NCBI RefSeq assembly: GCF_029581575.1 | Contig: NZ_CP089975.1 | Location: 1,302,001-1,366,000 of the forward strand | Direction of reading: 5' to 3' | DNA length: 64,000 nucleotides | From: Moraxella nasibovis | GTDB lineage: Bacteria; Pseudomonadota; Gammaproteobacteria; Pseudomonadales; Moraxellaceae | Shown here: piece by piece, positions 44,413 to 54,243 of the stretch | Position numbering within the stretch: the stretch's first letter is position 1 | Layout: every line of letters begins with the position of its first letter | Program-made: the position numbers and the translations under genes | The notes under the pieces: generated by a model | Databases searched by the model: none | What the model saw: the letters and a program-made list of their open reading frames with translations, nothing else | What the model was told of the DNA's origin: nothing

Positions 44413-46020
44413 ATGTTTGATTTAATAAAATCGGTAGGCGGTTCAGATTTGGAATTTAAACCAATCAAATATTTTATTGACAGCCTTTTTCGCCCAACCG
44501 TTACACCTGTGGCAGGAAGTGTGCTGTATGCAGATTTATATTTTGCAGTGGAGCATTCTGGCATTTATGTTGGCGACAATCAAATCAGCAACATTGTGGT
44601 GGATAGCCTACTGACTTGCGACTCCACTGTGCGACTGTCCGACCCTGCCAACTTTACCGAAAAAAGCAAGATGGGTAAAAAAATCTATGTCTCTTGTCGT
44701 GGTAAGCAAGCGGTGGGCGATGACAATGTCGGCAATGTGGCGTATGCACGAGTGGGCGAAAAAAGTTTTTATGGACTGGTGATTAAAAATTGTCATTGGT
44801 TTAGTGCCAACTGCGTATCGCAAAGCAATCGGTCAAGAAGTGGATTTACCCCTCCGTCTCTATCTTTGGATCTCGAACCCAATCTCGTTTGGCTTAAAAA
44901 AACCGCCGAACGAAAACTGGGGGCAAACAAATGGCTGTTATGGGATTGGGACAATACCGCCCAAAACGAGCCAGAACCTGACTGGGACGAGATTAATAAA
45001 CAACTCAAACAACGCCCCTTAACGCCCGAATACCGAGAAGAACTTCGCCAAACGCTTGCTGATTATCAAGAGTATCAAGCCCAACTAGCCGATGAAAATT
45101 TGCCAACGGACATTCAAAAAAAGCTGACCACTTTTGGCGATACTGTGCAGGCGGTGGCGGACAAATACGATGAATACGCTGATTTTTTAAAGACAGTGGG
45201 CGGTGGGTTTAGTTATGATGAGCTTGTCAAAATGGAGCGGGCGGGCGATTTTAAACGCCTGATTGACGAGATGAAAAACAATCCGCACATTCAGGCGTTA
45301 ATTAAAAAAATGGGCAGAAACTACATCAGCGAAACTCACAAACGCCAAACCAAAATCCCAAGAGCCAGCAAAAGCGAAGTGCATGGCACGCACCCGAGCG
45401 ATGATTTAATGCGACTGTTGCCAAGCGAGCTTGTGAATTTGGACGATGACGATTTGCAAATGCTGTTTTATGCCAAACTTTTAGAAAAAAATCTTATCAC
45501 TTATCAGCTGGCAGGGGTAACGCACGAGACGACTGATGAAGAATACACCAAAAATCAAGCCATTACAGGACCGATTGTCGCACTTTTGGACACATCGGGC
45601 AGTATGGGTGGCGAGCCGATTTTAAAAGCCAAAGCGTTGTTGTTTGCCATTGGTACGATTTTAAAGGCGGAAAATCGTCATTTGCATGTGGTGTTGTTTG
45701 GCGATACGGGCGAAATTTCCGAATTTAAACTAGAAAGGCGAGATGATTTGGCGGGGCTTGTGCGGTTTTTAAATAGCGGATTTGGCGGTGGGACGGATTT
45801 TGAAACGCCGCTACAAAGAGCGATTGAAATTATTGGCACTTATGATAATTATAAAAAGGCGGACATTTTGATGTTGTCGGACGGCGATTGTCAGTTAAAT
45901 GATAACTTTGCCAAAAGGTTTGTCATTCAAAAACAAAATCACAATTGTATGGTGTATTCGGTGCTGTGCAATGGTGAGCGAGTGAGCGATAATTTTAGCG
46001 ATGAAGTGCTGGTATTGTAG
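44413..46020 (+). CDS. ViaA-like VWA protein with an N-terminal LRAT/NlpC-P60-like domain
   Basis: A 535-residue protein and partner of the preceding ATPase. Residues about 150-535 match ViaA in plan: a helical middle (TPEYREELRQTLADYQEY), then the VWA domain with the metal site DTSGS (393-397), GGGTDFETPLQRA (458-470) and LSDGD (488-492). The first 145 residues do not belong to classical ViaA: PVAGSVLYADLYFAVEHSGI, YVGDN, and KSFYGLVIKNCHWFSANCV suggest an LRAT/NlpC-P60 papain-like fold with His48 and Cys127 as catalytic candidates. Such domains act as acyltransferases, lipases or peptidases. No Shine-Dalgarno sequence is visible at the ATG, so coupling to the ATPase is likely. Confidence 0.75.
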   Translation: MFDLIKSVGGSDLEFKPIKYFIDSLFRPTVTPVAGSVLYADLYFAVEHSGIYVGDNQISNIVVDSLLTCDSTVRLSDPANFTEKSKMGKKIYVSCRGKQAVGDDNVGNVAYARVGEKSFYGLVIKNCHWFSANCVSQSNRSRSGFTPPSLSLDLEPNLVWLKKTAERKLGANKWLLWDWDNTAQNEPEPDWDEINKQLKQRPLTPEYREELRQTLADYQEYQAQLADENLPTDIQKKLTTFGDTVQAVADKYDEYADFLKTVGGGFSYDELVKMERAGDFKRLIDEMKNNPHIQALIKKMGRNYISETHKRQTKIPRASKSEVHGTHPSDDLMRLLPSELVNLDDDDLQMLFYAKLLEKNLITYQLAGVTHETTDEEYTKNQAITGPIVALLDTSGSMGGEPILKAKALLFAIGTILKAENRHLHVVLFGDTGEISEFKLERRDDLAGLVRFLNSGFGGGTDFETPLQRAIEIIGTYDNYKKADILMLSDGDCQLNDNFAKRFVIQKQNHNCMVYSVLCNGERVSDNFSDEVLVL

Positions 46021-46038
46021 TTAAGCATCACTTGTCTT

Positions 46039-46073
46039 TTCGTTCGTGGCGAGCTTGTCGAACCATGAACGAA
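46039..46073. repeat. REP-like palindrome after the VWA gene
   Basis: GTTCGTGG (46042-46049) and CCATGAAC (46063-46070) are imperfect inverted arms around CGAGCTTGTCG. The CGAGCTTGTCGAAC core is a sequence seen in dispersed REP-like repeats of many proteobacteria. Only one copy is found in the window. Confidence 0.5.
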
Positions 46074-46172
46074 AAACCACCTTATCCTTTGATAGACTTT
46101 TGGCGAGCGGTTTTGGTTGTTTTTAAAGTCAATTCACCACAAAAAACCGCGATGATTATGCCATAAATCAAT

Positions 46173-46209
46173 CAAAAAAAATACGGCAGTCTTTCAACTA
46201 CCGTATTTT
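46173..46209 (-). terminator. Terminator of the CoA-transferase gene
   Basis: AAAATACGG and CCGTATTTT stem with an extended CAGT/ACTA region; the minus strand ends in eight T. Confidence 0.85.
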
Positions 46210-46230
46210 CTGTAAATATTCATTTAAGAA

Positions 46231-47745
46231 TTATTTAATACGCATATCGCCTGTTTCTACAAAGCGTTGGTGCCAAGACAATGCTTCAAGCAAGATGTGC
46301 GGCGTTTGTAGTCCGCCTGCTTTTTCGGCACGGTCGTAGTAGTCACGCAGCATGTCACGATAATCAGGGTGCGAGCAGTTTTCGATGATGAGTTTGGCAC
46401 GCTGGCGAGGCGCTTTGCCGCGCAGGTCCGCCATGCCTTGCTCTGTAACGATGAACATCACATCATGCTCAGTGTGGTCGTGGTGGCTGACCATTGGCAC
46501 GATGGCAGAGATCGCACCGCCTTTTGCGGTCGATGGGCTGACATAGAACGAGAAAAAGCCGTTACGAGTGAAGTCGCCAGAGCCACCGATACCATTCATC
46601 ATCTTGGTACCCATGACATGCGTTGAGTTCACATTGCCATAGATGTCCGCCTCGATCATCGAGTTCATGCCGATTACACCCAGACGGCGAATGACTTCTG
46701 GGTTGTTGCTGATTTCCATTGGACGCAGAATGATCTTGTCTTTTAGGAACTCAATGTTTTCATTGAAGCGAGCCAGTGCATCTGGGCTGAATGACAATGC
46801 CGTCGCTGATGCGGTTTTCATTTTCTTGGCAAGGATTAGATCCAGCATACCGTCTTGTAGTACTTCGGTGTAGCCAGTCAGATCATCAAACGGTGCATCT
46901 AGCAGACCTGCCATCACAGCGTTTGCGACATTACCCACGCCTGATTGAAGCGGCAGAAGGCTCTTCGGCAGACGACCTGCTTTGACTTCATGGTCAAGAA
47001 AATCGATGACCTGAGCTGCGATGCGCTTAGACACATCGTCAGGCTCGGCAAATTTAGAATTACGGTCGCCAGCATTGGTCAATACGATCGCCAATACCTT
47101 GTCAGCATCACATTCTAAATAAGGCGAACCAATGCGGTCAAATGGACCTGTAATTGGAATCGGCTTACGGTGCGGTGGCAGACCAACCTCAGCATACACA
47201 TCGTGCATACCTTCTAGACCTTCGCTCAGCGCAGCGTTGATCTCGATGATGACTTTATCAGCGTTTTTCACCGCCTCAACACCATGACCGATACCCATCG
47301 CACAGATGATTTTGCCATCTTCGGTGATGCCAGCGGCCTCAATGATGGCGATGTCAAATTTGCCATAGAAACCTTGGCGCATTTGCTGCTCGACATGAGA
47401 TAGGTGCATGTCTTGATAGTTGGTCAGACCTGCGTTGATGTTGTTACGCAGTGTTGGGTCCGATTGAAATGGTGAGCGGAAATGTACCGCATTCGCCTCT
47501 GCCAGCACGCCGTCGCACTCAGGGGCGGTCGATGCACCCGTCACCATGCCGATGCTGAAAGTTTCGCCTTTGGCGTGAGCGGCTTTGGCTTTGTTTGCGA
47601 TGGCGGTTGGCAGTGCTTTTGGATAACCTGCCCCTGTAAAGCCAGTGATGGCAAGGTTCATGCCATCTTTGACAAACTCTGCTGCTTGCTCGGCAGTCAT
47701 GACTTTTTCACGCAGGGCTGCGCTGCGGATACGATCGATTGACAT
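46231..47745 (-). CDS. Succinyl-CoA:acetate CoA-transferase (acetyl-CoA hydrolase/transferase family)
   Basis: Class I CoA-transferase related to AarC/Cat1; it moves CoA from succinyl-CoA to acetate, letting acetate enter or replacing a TCA step. The 504 residues are typical. Family segments are GFTGAGYPKALP near residue 35, GPFDRIGSPYLECD near 205, QSGVGNVANAVMAGL near 270 and GSGDFTRNGFFS and SHHDHTEHDVMFIVTEQGMADLRG towards the end. The ATG at 47745 follows GGAATTTGTT; the frame runs on to 47814 without a better start. Monocistronic. Hydrolase activity instead of transfer cannot be excluded. Confidence 0.88.
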   Translation of the reverse strand: MSIDRIRSAALREKVMTAEQAAEFVKDGMNLAITGFTGAGYPKALPTAIANKAKAAHAKGETFSIGMVTGASTAPECDGVLAEANAVHFRSPFQSDPTLRNNINAGLTNYQDMHLSHVEQQMRQGFYGKFDIAIIEAAGITEDGKIICAMGIGHGVEAVKNADKVIIEINAALSEGLEGMHDVYAEVGLPPHRKPIPITGPFDRIGSPYLECDADKVLAIVLTNAGDRNSKFAEPDDVSKRIAAQVIDFLDHEVKAGRLPKSLLPLQSGVGNVANAVMAGLLDAPFDDLTGYTEVLQDGMLDLILAKKMKTASATALSFSPDALARFNENIEFLKDKIILRPMEISNNPEVIRRLGVIGMNSMIEADIYGNVNSTHVMGTKMMNGIGGSGDFTRNGFFSFYVSPSTAKGGAISAIVPMVSHHDHTEHDVMFIVTEQGMADLRGKAPRQRAKLIIENCSHPDYRDMLRDYYDRAEKAGGLQTPHILLEALSWHQRFVETGDMRIK

Positions 47746-47900
47746 AACAAATTCCTTTATGAAATTATAAAAAAAACCAAATAAATCCTCTACCTTCTTG
47801 GTAAAGTTAGCCAAATTTTAACATCTGTTTGGGATAAAATAAATAGCCAATTACAATAAATCGCATAAAATTTGCATTGGCAAAATCAATCAACACCCAA

Positions 47901-48996
47901 TCACAGACCTGCCTTCAAACTTGCCACGATGAACTTATCCAAGTCGCCATTTAGCACCGCTTGCGTGTTGGAAGTCTCAACGCCAGTGCGCAAGTCTTTG
48001 ATGCGTGAGTCATCAAGCACATAAGAGCGGATTTGCGACCCCCAGCCGATGTCGGATTTACTGTCTTCTAGCGCTTGCTGTTTTTCCATGCGTTTTTGCA
48101 TTTCAAGCTCGTACAGCTTGGCACGGAGCATTTTCATGGCTGTGTCTTTGTTGGCGTGCTGAGAGCGTTCGTTTTGGCACGCCACGACCACACCAGTCGG
48201 CTGGTGCGTGATACGCACGGCAGAGTCGGTGGTATTGACATGCTGACCACCTGCACCGCTTGAACGATAAGTGTCAATACGCAGGTCAGCAGGATTGATG
48301 TCAATTTCAACATTATCATCAATCTCAGGCGAGACAAACACCGCCGAAAACGAAGTATGACGACCGTTGTTACTGTCAAATGGCGATTTGCGCACCAAAC
48401 GATGTACGCCAATTTCGGTGCGTAGCCAGCCAAAAGCATAGTCGCCCTTGACCGCAATCGTCGCTGACTTAATACCAGCCACGCCGCCTTCCGACACTTC
48501 CAAAACTTCCGCCTTAAAGCCGTGCGACTCACACCAGCGTAAGTACATACGAAGGAGCATTTCTGACCAGTCTTGAGCCTCTGTACCGCCTGAGCCTGCC
48601 TGAATGTCCAGATAGCAGTTGTTGGCGTCCATTTCGCCACTAAACATGCGTTTAAATTCTAGGTCTTCGACTTTGGTGGTGGCGCTGTCAAGCTCACTTT
48701 CAACATCAGCAAGCAAGCTCTCATCATCTTCTTCCACCGCAAGTTCAAGCATGGCGCTCGCATCTTCTAAGGTGGCATCAAGGCTTTCAATCACTCCAAT
48801 AATGCCGTCCAAAACGGATTTTTCTTTGGAAATTTTGGTGGCAAGCTCAGGGTCGTTCCAGATTTCTGGATTTTCAAGCTCCAAATTGACTTCTTCCAAG
48901 CGTTCTTTTTTGCCTTCGAAGTCAAAGATACCTCCGTAAGTCTTGACCACGCTCGGTCAGGTCTTTGATTTTATCTTGATATGGGGCGATTTCCAT
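47901..48996 (-). CDS. prfB: Peptide chain release factor 2, with programmed +1 frameshift
   Basis: Terminates translation at UGA and UAA. The gene starts at the ATG 48996 and reads 24 codons ([20 protein letters not shown]...) to an in-frame TGA at 48924-48922; the rest is in the +1 frame. The site is GGAGG TAT CTT TGA C, with an internal Shine-Dalgarno (48935-48931) and CTT slip codon, essentially as in E. coli. Shifting joins RRYL to [13 protein letters not shown], which restores the RF2 sequence. SPF, the stop-codon-reading tripeptide, and the GGQ loop (SGAGGQHVN) are present. The frameshift gives autoregulation by RF2 level. No lysS follows. Confidence 0.97.
48919..48936 (-). promoter_or_regulatory. 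prfB programmed frameshift site
   Basis: Read on the minus strand, GGAGG lies three bases before CTT TGA C. This is the canonical spacing for stimulating a +1 slip of tRNA-Leu from CTT to TTT. Confidence 0.95.
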
Positions 48997-49094
48997 GATG
49001 ATTTACCTTTTAAAATATAAAAACGAAAATAACACGAAATTATAGCAAATTTTGTAGAATTTGAGAATGAATTTATGGCAAATCTTCACGCATT

Positions 49095-49802
49095 TTAAAA
49101 AATCTCCCTAAAATCAGCAAGCACAAGCACCTCACTCTCATTCATATAAAAATCCACATCCACCGACTTATAACGCATGGCACAGCAGATATTCATCTCA
49201 TTTTGGCGATAAGCTGGGCGTGGGTCTTGGGCGACAAGCTCGCAGATGATTTGCCAGTCATCGTCACCAAGTCGCTGATTTTGTACCAATTGGGCAAATT
49301 TTTGCTCGGCTTTTTCACACGCCTGCACCGCTCGCACGCAAGGCTTATCAAAACCTTTGGCATCTGCCACGCCATCAACGAACGGCAAATACGGCTTGAC
49401 ATCAACAATGGGCGTACCGTCTGCCATGTCCGCCCCAATTAAATGCAGCCGAACTTTTTCATCAACAAGCTCCACCTTATCAAGCCGCACCACCGACAAC
49501 CCCAACGCTGACGGACGATACATACTGCGAGTGGCGAACACGCCCATTTTATCATTACCACCCAAACGGGGCGGTCGCACCTGCGGACGAAAGCCCGCCT
49601 GCTCTTTATTATGATGAAACTGCCACAAAATCCATAAATGACTGTAATTTTCAATACCCACAAACGCATCAGGATGATCATAAGGCGACACAAATTCAAT
49701 GGTGCTTTTTACCGCCACCAAATTGGGCTGGCGTGGAATGCCAAATTTTTGCGACAAAGGCGAGCGATGATAAGCGATGATGGGTAGCGTATGTGTATTC
49801 AT
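49095..49802 (-). CDS. trmO: tRNA (N6-methyl-threonylcarbamoyl-A37) methyltransferase TrmO
   Basis: SAM-dependent enzyme of the TsaA/YaeB family; it methylates t6A37 in tRNA-Thr, improving decoding. The 235 residues are typical. HRSPLSQKFGIPRQPNL opens the domain; IENYSHLWILWQFH (about 46-60), RPPRLGGNDKMGVFATRSMYRPSALGLS (about 75-102) and DVKPYLPFVD (about 133) are family landmarks. The YaeB C-terminal extension (DPRPAYRQ) is present. Single gene, no clear ribosome binding site. Confidence 0.92.
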   Translation of the reverse strand: MNTHTLPIIAYHRSPLSQKFGIPRQPNLVAVKSTIEFVSPYDHPDAFVGIENYSHLWILWQFHHNKEQAGFRPQVRPPRLGGNDKMGVFATRSMYRPSALGLSVVRLDKVELVDEKVRLHLIGADMADGTPIVDVKPYLPFVDGVADAKGFDKPCVRAVQACEKAEQKFAQLVQNQRLGDDDWQIICELVAQDPRPAYRQNEMNICCAMRYKSVDVDFYMNESEVLVLADFREIF

Positions 49803-49984
49803 GGCGTTTTTGATGGATTTATGCTAAAATTAACAGTACTTATGCCAAAAAGTTAATAACGATTTGTCTGAAAAATCGCTATCATAGCACAGATTTTCTA
49901 TGGCGTTTATTTTGTGATAAAATTTATCATCAATTGGCAAACACCATTCATTGATATCATTTATAAAAACATTTGGGGCATCTT

Positions 49985-50758
49985 ATGTCAAAGTTCATCA
50001 CAGAAACCGTCACCTATGTCCACCACTGGACAGACAGCCTATTTACCATCAAAACCACTCGTAGCGATTCATTGCGTTTTCGCAGTGGCGAGTTTGCCAT
50101 GATTGGTCTGATGGTCGATGGCAAGCCTTTGGTGCGCGCCTATTCCATCGCAAGCCCAGCTTGGGCAGAAGAGCTGGAATTTTATTCCATCAAAGTGCAA
50201 GATGGTCCATTGACCAGCCGCCTGCAACACATCAAAGTCGGCGATGAGCTTTTGGTTTCCAAAAAACCAACAGGCACATTGGTACTAGACGACCTACTAC
50301 CTGGCAAGCATCTATATCTGCTCGCCACAGGCACAGGGCTTGCACCATTTTTGTCGCTGACTCGTGAGCCTGAAGTGTATGAACGCTTTGAGAAAGTCAT
50401 CTTGGTGCATGGCGTGCGTCATACCGAAGATTTGGCATATCGTGAGTTTTTTGAAAACGAATTGCCAAACGATGAAATCTTTGGCGAATGGGTGCGTGAA
50501 AAACTCATCTACTACCCAACCGTAACTCGTGATGACTTTAAAAACACAGGACGAGTGACTGATTTATTAAAATCTGGCAAGCTGTTTGAAGACATCGGCC
50601 TGCCACCGATGAATAAAGATGACGACCGTGTGATGATTTGTGGTAGTATGGCAATGAATGCCGACACTTGTGCCATCTTGGACGAGTTTGGTCTGACCGT
50701 CTCGCCACGCATGGGCGTACCTGCCGATTATGTGGTGGAACGAGCGTTTGTGGGTTGA
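49985..50758 (+). CDS. fpr: Ferredoxin--NADP+ reductase
   Basis: FAD enzyme of the bacterial Fpr type (257 residues) that exchanges electrons between NADPH and ferredoxin or flavodoxin, often in oxidative stress. FAD-site RAYSIASP is near residue 51-58, the FAD-phosphate region PLTSRLQHI near 73, NADP site ATGTGLAPFLSL near 114 and the terminal YVVERAFVG; subclass I Fpr enzymes often end in VExAFVG. The ATG at 49985 has GGGG about 6 bp upstream; a TTG four codons earlier is possible. Confidence 0.93.
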   Translation: MSKFITETVTYVHHWTDSLFTIKTTRSDSLRFRSGEFAMIGLMVDGKPLVRAYSIASPAWAEELEFYSIKVQDGPLTSRLQHIKVGDELLVSKKPTGTLVLDDLLPGKHLYLLATGTGLAPFLSLTREPEVYERFEKVILVHGVRHTEDLAYREFFENELPNDEIFGEWVREKLIYYPTVTRDDFKNTGRVTDLLKSGKLFEDIGLPPMNKDDDRVMICGSMAMNADTCAILDEFGLTVSPRMGVPADYVVERAFVG

Positions 50759-50774
50759 TTGACCCCAAATACCA

Positions 50775-50806
50775 AAAACGCACCATGTTACACTGGTGCG
50801 TTTTTT
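50775..50806 (+). terminator. Bidirectional terminator between fpr and the HIT gene
   Basis: AAAAACGCACCA and TGGTGCGTTTTTT stem with an eight-base loop. Confidence 0.88.
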
Positions 50807-50840
50807 GTTGGTTTTAAAATATATCCAACTTAAATCACTT

Positions 50841-51257
50841 TTATGCAATGGCATCACGCAGCTGTGTCGCCAACACCGCCAATTCCTCTTGATCGGCAAA
50901 TCCGCCCTCGTGTTTGCCCAATTCATGCACATGCGTTGGGATTAGGTGCATGTGGTAATGAAACACGCTTTGCCCTGCTTTGGCGTGATTAAGCTGCATT
51001 TGCACCACACCCTCCACACCCAATACAGCTCTTTGAGCCTTGATGACTTTTTGGGCGGTGGCGATGATGGCGGTGGCATACTCTAGGGGCAAATCTGTCA
51101 GCTCCACCGCCTGACACTTGCCAATCACCAGTACATGACCTGTCGCCTGCGGCATCACATCCATAAAGGCAAGCGTCATCTCGTCCTCATAAACCTTATG
51201 GCAAGGAATCTCGCCACGCAAAATCTTGGCAAAAATATTACTATTATCGTAAGTCAT
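50841..51257 (-). CDS. HIT family (histidine triad) nucleotide-binding protein
   Basis: Small nucleotide hydrolase/transferase of 138 residues. The triad motif is HYHMHLIP (H-x-H-x-H) near residues 92-99, preceded by GQSVFHY; the N-terminal NIFAKILRGEIPCHKVYEDE and LVIGKCQ segments are standard for the Hit/HinT group. Substrates are probably purine nucleoside phosphoramidates or dinucleotides. The ATG at 51257 follows GGAG with ideal spacing and is chosen over a GTG four codons upstream. Confidence 0.9.
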   Translation of the reverse strand: MTYDNSNIFAKILRGEIPCHKVYEDEMTLAFMDVMPQATGHVLVIGKCQAVELTDLPLEYATAIIATAQKVIKAQRAVLGVEGVVQMQLNHAKAGQSVFHYHMHLIPTHVHELGKHEGGFADQEELAVLATQLRDAIA

Positions 51258-51407
51258 GCTACACTCCACAGCTTTTGAGACAGTTTTAAATCAAACCACA
51301 GCAGGCATTTTAGCACAGATTTTTCAAAATTGTTTTGCTAAATTTTGCCAAAACATTTGCCAATTTATGGTATAGTAAAACCAAATTTCACAAAGCCAGC
51401 TCTACTT

Positions 51408-52061
51408 ATGACCGAACACACCTTTATCTTGCAAGAACTGCTGACCGACCCAGATTTTGTTTTTCGTACGCACAATGTCAAGATTGACAAATTTGTGATT
51501 GAAAAAGACTTACCAATGATGTTTTTGGCACATTATGACAGCATGCCTGACGACATCAAGGCCGACAGACCGCTGGATTTACCCATGCTCAAACTCATGA
51601 ACGAGCAAGTGACTGCCAAGACTGCCTGTCAATGGTTGGATTTGCCAGACGGCACCATCAAAGCTGCCACACACATCAAAATCAGTGGCACGACCGTCAT
51701 CGTCTGCGATGATTTCCCCCTAGCCTTGCATCTGTCTTTTACCAACACCGCCAAAGACACACAGGCGGTCTATACCGACAACCTGCCCCAAGCCCTAGCC
51801 AGTGAAGCAGATGGCTTTGTCCTGACAGGCAATGTGCATGTTCTACACAAAAATCCTGCCAAACAGCTTATCAGCGTGGATTTTGACGATGACGAATTCA
51901 TCATCACTACCAATGACAGCTACACACGCCTGCCGAACGCTCACGCACTGGCGACCACACACACACTCAATCTTTTAAAAGACCGCACGCCACAAGCATT
52001 GGCGTATCTGCATGATTCCATTCATCACAAAATCATGACGCATTATGAAACGCACGCCTAG
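51408..52061 (+). CDS. Conserved hypothetical protein, family not recognised
   Basis: A 217-residue soluble acidic protein without signal peptide or membrane segment. It alternates beta-like stretches (HVLHKNPAKQLISVDFDDDEFIITT) with polar loops and ends in a His-rich helix (YLHDSIHHKIMTHYETHA). His and Asp abundance might mean metal binding, but no known motif is seen. The ATG at 51408 follows a TATAGT -10-like box at 51372; the frame opens at 51345. Bounded by terminators and a promoter, so probably one transcript. Function unknown. Confidence 0.72.
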   Translation: MTEHTFILQELLTDPDFVFRTHNVKIDKFVIEKDLPMMFLAHYDSMPDDIKADRPLDLPMLKLMNEQVTAKTACQWLDLPDGTIKAATHIKISGTTVIVCDDFPLALHLSFTNTAKDTQAVYTDNLPQALASEADGFVLTGNVHVLHKNPAKQLISVDFDDDEFIITTNDSYTRLPNAHALATTHTLNLLKDRTPQALAYLHDSIHHKIMTHYETHA

Positions 52062-52103
52062 CCATTTTTTATGATTAAATCATCAAAAATCCATAACACA
52101 AAC

Positions 52104-52134
52104 AAAAAAGACCTTAAATAATTAAGGTCTTTTT
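52104..52134 (+). terminator. Bidirectional terminator before adk
   Basis: AAAAAGACCTTAA and TTAAGGTCTTTTT pair perfectly around ATAA; both converging genes can use it. Confidence 0.92.
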
Positions 52135-52148
52135 GGTATCAATATTTA

Positions 52149-52841
<693 letters not shown>

Positions 52842-52935
52842 TTACACTATAAACCACCCAAGCCAATTGTTCAAGTAATTTTTTGGTAAGTTCACCAAAA
52901 CTTGTCTTAAAAACAGCTAAGGCAAATTTGACCCA

Positions 52936-52967
52936 ATAAAAAACAGCACTCGACACGCTGTTTTTTA
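52936..52967 (-). terminator. Terminator of the ccmFGHI operon
   Basis: AAAAACAGC and GCTGTTTTT stem with ACTCGACAC loop, 17 bp after the ccmI stop on the minus strand. Confidence 0.85.
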
Positions 52968-52983
52968 TTGCAAAGTAAATGCA

Positions 52984-54243
52984 TCAAGGCACGATTTGCG
53001 AGATTGTCAAAGACACGCTATTGCTGGTCTTGGCAAGTGGCGCAGGATTGGCAGCAAAGTCGCCCGACTCTGACACCGCCCCACCAGAGTGGCTAATGCG
53101 GGCATTCACCACCAAGCTGTCACTTTCACGACCGCCACTCAAAGTGCGTGTCGGCATCATGGCGTCATTGTCGCTGAGCGTGACCACAATCTGTCCGCCC
53201 TTGATCTGATTGACAGGCAGACGCTTGACCGCATAAGGTGCGCCGCCGTTGGCAGATGAGATGGACACAAAAAGCACATCGCTTTCGGTCAGCTGCATGA
53301 GCAATGAATCGCTGACCGTTACCTGCACCTGAACGCCTTGGGCAGCCTTAGCCTCCTGAGATTCGATGTTAGCAAGCAAGGCATCAAGACTCGTCAAAGC
53401 CTCGCTACGGTCGCCAGATTTGGCAGCGACACTTGAACGCAGCTTATGCACCCAAGCTTTGGCATTGGTGAAATTGCCCGCACGAGTTTCGCCCATCGCC
53501 ATCATCATCTGTGCGCCTTCATGGTCTGGCACTGCCTGTAAAATACCAAGCACCACTTCACGAGCCGTCGCATCCAGTGCGCCATTATTGACAAAAAAAC
53601 TTGTCTGCGCATAAGTCATGGCAATCTCAATATTATCAGGCTCCAAGCGATGCGCCCTTGACAAAGCCTCCAATGCTTGCGGCTTGGCATCCAGCGCCCC
53701 AAACAGCTCAGACAGACGCATCCAGCGGTTTGCGTCATAGGCATTGGCATGGACATTGGTCTGCATGGCAGAGATGAGCGCTGAGCTGTCTTTGGTTGCC
53801 CATTCTGGTGGCGTATCAATCTTACCAGTCAATAAGTCATCTGCCACCTGCCCAACTTCATCTTGCGCCGCCCACAGAGTAAAGACAGGCGTACGATCAG
53901 ATGTGGTCAGATAAGCCAGCGCTGCCAAAAGCGGAATCCAGATGAGCACGATCAGACGAGACTTAGCTCCTACTGGCGCATGGCTCTTGGCGTGCGTCTG
54001 AGCGGCGATGAGCTGGCGTTTTAGTTCGGTGGACTGTGCAGCATAATACGCCTCATCGATCACGCCTGCCGCCTTATCAGCATCTAGCTCAGCGATGCGA
54101 TTGTGAAACGCCTCCACATTCACCGCCATCAGCCGATTATCATTCACCGCTCGCCCTTTCATCCACGGATAAATCACCACGAGCGACACCAATACTGCCA
54201 TAGCAGCACACAGAGTGAAAAATAGCCATAAAGTCGGCGTCAT
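52984..54243 (-). CDS. ccmI: c-type cytochrome biogenesis protein CcmI
   Basis: Apocytochrome c chaperone of cytochrome maturation system I. The 419-residue protein has two N-terminal membrane helices (about 5-25 and about 93-113) with a Leu-rich cytoplasmic loop between them, then periplasmic TPR-like repeats (ALEALSRAHRLEPDNIEIAMTYAQ) that bind apocytochrome, and a C-terminal beta domain (RLPVNQIKGGQIVVTLSDNDAMMP). The start overlaps the ccmH stop by four bases. It is the last gene of the operon. Confidence 0.9.
   Translation of the reverse strand: MTPTLWLFFTLCAAMAVLVSLVVIYPWMKGRAVNDNRLMAVNVEAFHNRIAELDADKAAGVIDEAYYAAQSTELKRQLIAAQTHAKSHAPVGAKSRLIVLIWIPLLAALAYLTTSDRTPVFTLWAAQDEVGQVADDLLTGKIDTPPEWATKDSSALISAMQTNVHANAYDANRWMRLSELFGALDAKPQALEALSRAHRLEPDNIEIAMTYAQTSFFVNNGALDATAREVVLGILQAVPDHEGAQMMMAMGETRAGNFTNAKAWVHKLRSSVAAKSGDRSEALTSLDALLANIESQEAKAAQGVQVQVTVSDSLLMQLTESDVLFVSISSANGGAPYAVKRLPVNQIKGGQIVVTLSDNDAMMPTRTLSGGRESDSLVVNARISHSGGAVSESGDFAANPAPLAKTSNSVSLTISQIVP

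Noticed and set aside
48922-48924. In-frame TGA in prfB as evidence for a pseudogene
   Set aside because: It is the programmed frameshift stop with canonical surrounding signals.
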